Shown here in pieces: positions 61,465-64,000 of a stretch of DNA of 64,000 nt. The position numbers and the translations under genes are program-made. The stretch comes from Kocuria tytonis (GTDB taxonomy: Bacteria > Actinomycetota > Actinomycetes > Actinomycetales > Micrococcaceae). Numbering within the stretch: the first letter of the stretch is position 1; each line of letters starts with the position of its first letter. The notes under the pieces are model-generated. The model ran no database searches and was not told the origin of the DNA. It saw only the letters and a list, made by a program, of their open reading frames with translations. Location of the stretch: assembly GCF_003226895.2 (NCBI RefSeq), contig NZ_PNJG02000001.1, positions 620,001 to 684,000 on the forward strand, in the 5' to 3' direction.

Positions 61465-64000
61465 CGCGGGGGTCCACCGGCCCGCGGTGACCTCCAGGTG
61501 TGAACCCTGGGGTGTCTTGACGACCCGCAGCTGGGTGTCGATGCGCTGCTTCATCTCGCTCACGTGGGACACCACACCGATCACCCTGCCGTCGCGGCGC
61601 AGCCCGTCCAGGGTCTCGAGCACCTGTTCCAGTGTCTCCTCGTCCAGGGACCCGAATCCCTCGTCCACGAAGAGCGTGTCGATGTCGCGACCTCCCGCTT
61701 CCGCGCGCACCACATCCGCGAGGGCCAGCGCCAGCGCCAGCGACGTGAAGAACGACTCGCCCCCGGACAGGGTCTCGGTGCCCCGGCGGGCCCCGGTCCA
61801 CGAATCGTCGATCTCGAGTCCGAGGCCGGACTTGCCGCCGCCCCGGGTCTCGTCCGTGTGGACGAGCGTGAACCGCCCCGAGGACATCCTCGCCAGGTGC
61901 TCGGAGGCCACGGCGGCGACCTGCTCCAGCTTGGCCGCGAGCACGAAGGAGGTGAGGGTCATCCGCAGGGAGTTCTCGGGGGACGTGGCCGTTGCGACGT
62001 CCGCCAACCCGCTCATGCGCACCGACCGGTCACGGGCACGCCGGTAGGCCTCCTCGTGTCCCGGCACCTGGTCCGCGCAGGAGGTGATGTCCGCAACGAG
62101 TGCCTGCAGTCCGCCGAGTTCTCGGGTGAGCCGGTCCCGGAGCGCTTCGCGTTCGGCGCTGTCCGCCACGGCCCTGGTCACGGCCTCCTGCGTGCACTCG
62201 CCTCGTTCCTCGGGCGTGAGGCGACCCACCCGCTGCATGTCGTGCGTGGCGAGTTCGGCGTCCACTGCCGCCTGCTCCCGGTGCCGCGACTCGAGCCAGG
62301 CCGTCCATTCCGCTGCGCGTGACGACTCCAGCAGTGCATCGGCCACGTCCTGCGGGCTCTGGAACGGCGACGCGTCCAGGGCTCTGCGCAGAGCCTCCTG
62401 CGCGGCACGGTCCTCCAGCCGCGCCGCGTCCAACGCGCGCTGCTCCCGCTCCAGCTCGGTGACGGTGCGCACGAGGTTCTCGGCCCCGTCCAGGAATGCC
62501 GTGGCCGTGGCGAAGCCCCGCAGCTGCTCCGTCACGTCCCGGCGCTCCCGGACACAGCGCTGCTCCAGGAGCTCGGCACGGCTGCGCGCCCCGGCCGCCT
62601 CCGTGCCCAGGCGGTGGCTCTCCCCTTCGACCGCGACCACGCGTTCACGCGCCCCGGCGATCTCCGCAACGTTCCGGCTCAGCCGCTCGAGCCGCTCTTC
62701 CAGCTCCGCTTCGGCCCGCTGAGCCAGGCGTGCCCGTTCCACGACGGCCTCGAGGTCGGGGTCCGCTCCGCGCGCCAAAGCCTCCGCTGCCGCCCGCTGC
62801 GCCTCCCGCCACACGGCGTGCGAGCGGTCCACCGTGCTCTGGGCCGCTTCCCGCTCGGCCCGTGCGCCGTCCAGGACGGCGGCGGTGACCTCCGAGCCGC
62901 TCCCGGATGTCGCCGGCTGCGGATGCGCCGTGGATCCGCACACAGGGCACGGCTCTCCGGCGGTCAGCTCTCCCGCGAGGGTGGCCGCGGCATGGGCGTA
63001 CCTCCGGGTCTCCAGTTCCTCCACGCGGTTGGCCGCGGCGCGACGTGCCGTCTCGTCCCGCTCGTAGTCCCGCGCGCGTTCGGTCTCGAGAATCCGTGCC
63101 CGTTCGTACTCCCGGCTCGCGGTGACGGCCTGCTGACACGTGCGGGCCCGTTCCCGGACGAGGGCCTCGTCCCTGGTGCTGGCGGTCAGCTCCTCCCGGA
63201 CCTGCTCGCAGGCGGCCAGCTCCTCCCGTGCGGCGACCAGCTCCGCTCCCGCCCGCTGCGTCCGCGCCTCCAGATCACGGATCCGCTCCCGCTCGCGCTG
63301 CGCCTCGGCCCGGTCCTCCTCCAGGGCTTGCTCGCGGTCCACGAGGCTCCGCGCGGTCTCGCGAGCGGCCACGGCGGCCTCGTGCAGACCGTCCGGCACG
63401 GCAGTGTCCTCCTGGAGAGCGTCCAGCAGGTCCCCCCGCGACTCCAGGACCTCGCGCCCCGCCCGTCCGGTGTCCGTGTCCGCCGCGAGTGCGCGCCGCA
63501 GCCGGGACACGGTGGCCTCGTGATCCACTACCCGCTCCGCTGTTCGTCGGGCCGCCTCCAGGACCTCCTGGAGATCCTGCGCAGCCGCGTGCTCACGCAG
63601 TCGTCGTTCCGTGGTCTCGACCCGGTCCGCATCGCGCGCGAGCTCTTTCCTGCGCTCCGTCAGGATCTGGTGCCGGGACACGACATCCCGCATGGCTTCC
63701 AGTCGTGTGACGCGCCGCTGGGCCTCGGTGTGTGCCGCTGCCGCCCGGTCGCGCGCGTGGCCCACCTCTTCCACGAGGTCGCGACCCTCGGACGTCAGCC
63801 GGCTCCAGCGCTGGAGCGCCTCCGCGCGCGGGTTCTCGGGTGCGGACACCTCCCCCGCGTGCCGCGGTGTTTCCCCCGGATCTTCCGCCGCGCTCGGGTG
63901 GGACTGGGCCGTCGCGGTTGCATCGGCGTGCCGTTCCGGGAGCGGGCCATCGTCCGGCACTCCGTCCCCCGACGACGCCGTCCCGGCACCCGGGACGTGG
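61462..64000 (-). CDS. sbcC: Exonuclease subunit SbcC (5' end beyond window edge)
   Basis: The C-terminal 846 codons of SbcC, the SMC-like ATPase of the SbcCD nuclease that cleaves DNA hairpins and blocked ends. The frame is open to the window edge, so the Walker A half lies outside. Visible are a long coiled coil, the zinc-hook motif CPVC (coded near 62940), a returning coiled coil, the ABC signature LSGGESFFTSLALALALA and Walker B LFVDEGFGSLDEE. sbcD is expected just upstream, beyond the window. Confidence 0.93.
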   Translation of the reverse strand, partial: HVPGAGTASSGDGVPDDGPLPERHADATATAQSHPSAAEDPGETPRHAGEVSAPENPRAEALQRWSRLTSEGRDLVEEVGHARDRAAAAHTEAQRRVTRLEAMRDVVSRHQILTERRKELARDADRVETTERRLREHAAAQDLQEVLEAARRTAERVVDHEATVSRLRRALAADTDTGRAGREVLESRGDLLDALQEDTAVPDGLHEAAVAARETARSLVDREQALEEDRAEAQRERERIRDLEARTQRAGAELVAAREELAACEQVREELTASTRDEALVRERARTCQQAVTASREYERARILETERARDYERDETARRAAANRVEELETRRYAHAAATLAGELTAGEPCPVCGSTAHPQPATSGSGSEVTAAVLDGARAEREAAQSTVDRSHAVWREAQRAAAEALARGADPDLEAVVERARLAQRAEAELEERLERLSRNVAEIAGARERVVAVEGESHRLGTEAAGARSRAELLEQRCVRERRDVTEQLRGFATATAFLDGAENLVRTVTELEREQRALDAARLEDRAAQEALRRALDASPFQSPQDVADALLESSRAAEWTAWLESRHREQAAVDAELATHDMQRVGRLTPEERGECTQEAVTRAVADSAEREALRDRLTRELGGLQALVADITSCADQVPGHEEAYRRARDRSVRMSGLADVATATSPENSLRMTLTSFVLAAKLEQVAAVASEHLARMSSGRFTLVHTDETRGGGKSGLGLEIDDSWTGARRGTETLSGGESFFTSLALALALADVVRAEAGGRDIDTLFVDEGFGSLDEETLEQVLETLDGLRRDGRVIGVVSHVSEMKQRIDTQLRVVKTPQGSHLEVTAGRWTPA

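Noticed and set aside
61564-62322. Plus-strand frames opposite sbcC
   Set aside because: Opposite-strand shadows of the SbcC coiled-coil sequence.
1-64000. Prophage, insertion sequence, toxin-antitoxin, restriction or CRISPR/defence island
   Set aside because: No transposase, integrase, phage structural gene, nuclease/methylase pair or repeat array was found. Gene order and composition are uniform, so I do not claim a new defence or mobile system here.

Overview
The window is high-GC (about 70%) actinobacterial chromosome. Gene content and order fit the family Micrococcaceae, and a Kocuria-like organism is the best guess. Supporting signs are an OleA / OleBC-fusion / OleD hydrocarbon cluster, a mycothiol-dependent formaldehyde dehydrogenase, a type-2 MetRS, a zinc-free L32, and the actinobacterial orders smc-ftsY-amtB-glnK-ffh and gpsA-ddl-DUF3515-thiL-DAK2-recG-rsmD-coaD-yceD-rpmF-rnc-mutM. 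No IS element, prophage, CRISPR array, plasmid gene or rRNA operon was seen. Most of the window is housekeeping DNA.

Layout. 1-5.6 kb (minus strand): a partial unknown gene, a Nudix hydrolase, ffh, glnK, amtB and ftsY. The glnD gene expected between glnK and ffh is absent. 5.6-7.6 kb (plus): an MFS transporter coupled to a small membrane protein. 7.6-11.3 kb (minus): smc. 11.6-16.7 kb (plus): oleA-oleBC-oleD for long-chain olefins, closed by a perfect 20-bp hairpin. 16.8-19.8 kb (minus): mutM, rnc, rpmF, yceD, coaD. A plus-strand aminotransferase follows, then a minus-strand block rsmD-recG-DAK2-thiL, a DUF3515 lipoprotein, a cytoplasmic sulfite-oxidase-like enzyme, and ddl-gpsA-plsC-murA-leuD-leuC (to 34.7 kb). 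The IclR regulator gene ndgR diverges from leuC. Two coupled dynamin-like GTPases (35.8-39.2 kb) are followed by tRNA-Glu, tRNA-Gln and gltX. At 41.4-51.1 kb lie an FAH hydrolase, ilvE, leuB, metG, ilvC-ilvN-ilvB with an attenuator leader peptide, and a 2-hydroxyacid dehydrogenase. The rest holds tRNA-Lys, two MarR regulators, bcp, tRNA-Leu, an orphan peptide-binding lipoprotein, mqo, a YihY membrane protein, the mscR/MBL formaldehyde module, a second MFS-like protein and the 3' part of sbcC, cut by the window edge.

How it works together. The strongest theme is branched-chain amino acid synthesis. leuCD, leuB, ilvE and ilvBNC are all here beside ndgR. A related 15-bp operator lies upstream of each, about 51-52 bp before the inferred start point at three of them. 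ilvBNC also has a textbook attenuator. A second theme is leaderless initiation: at least a dozen genes have a TANNNT-like -10 element 6-8 bases before the start codon. Gene identities come from reading the proteins. Promoters, operators and hairpins were found by eye and have not been tested computationally.
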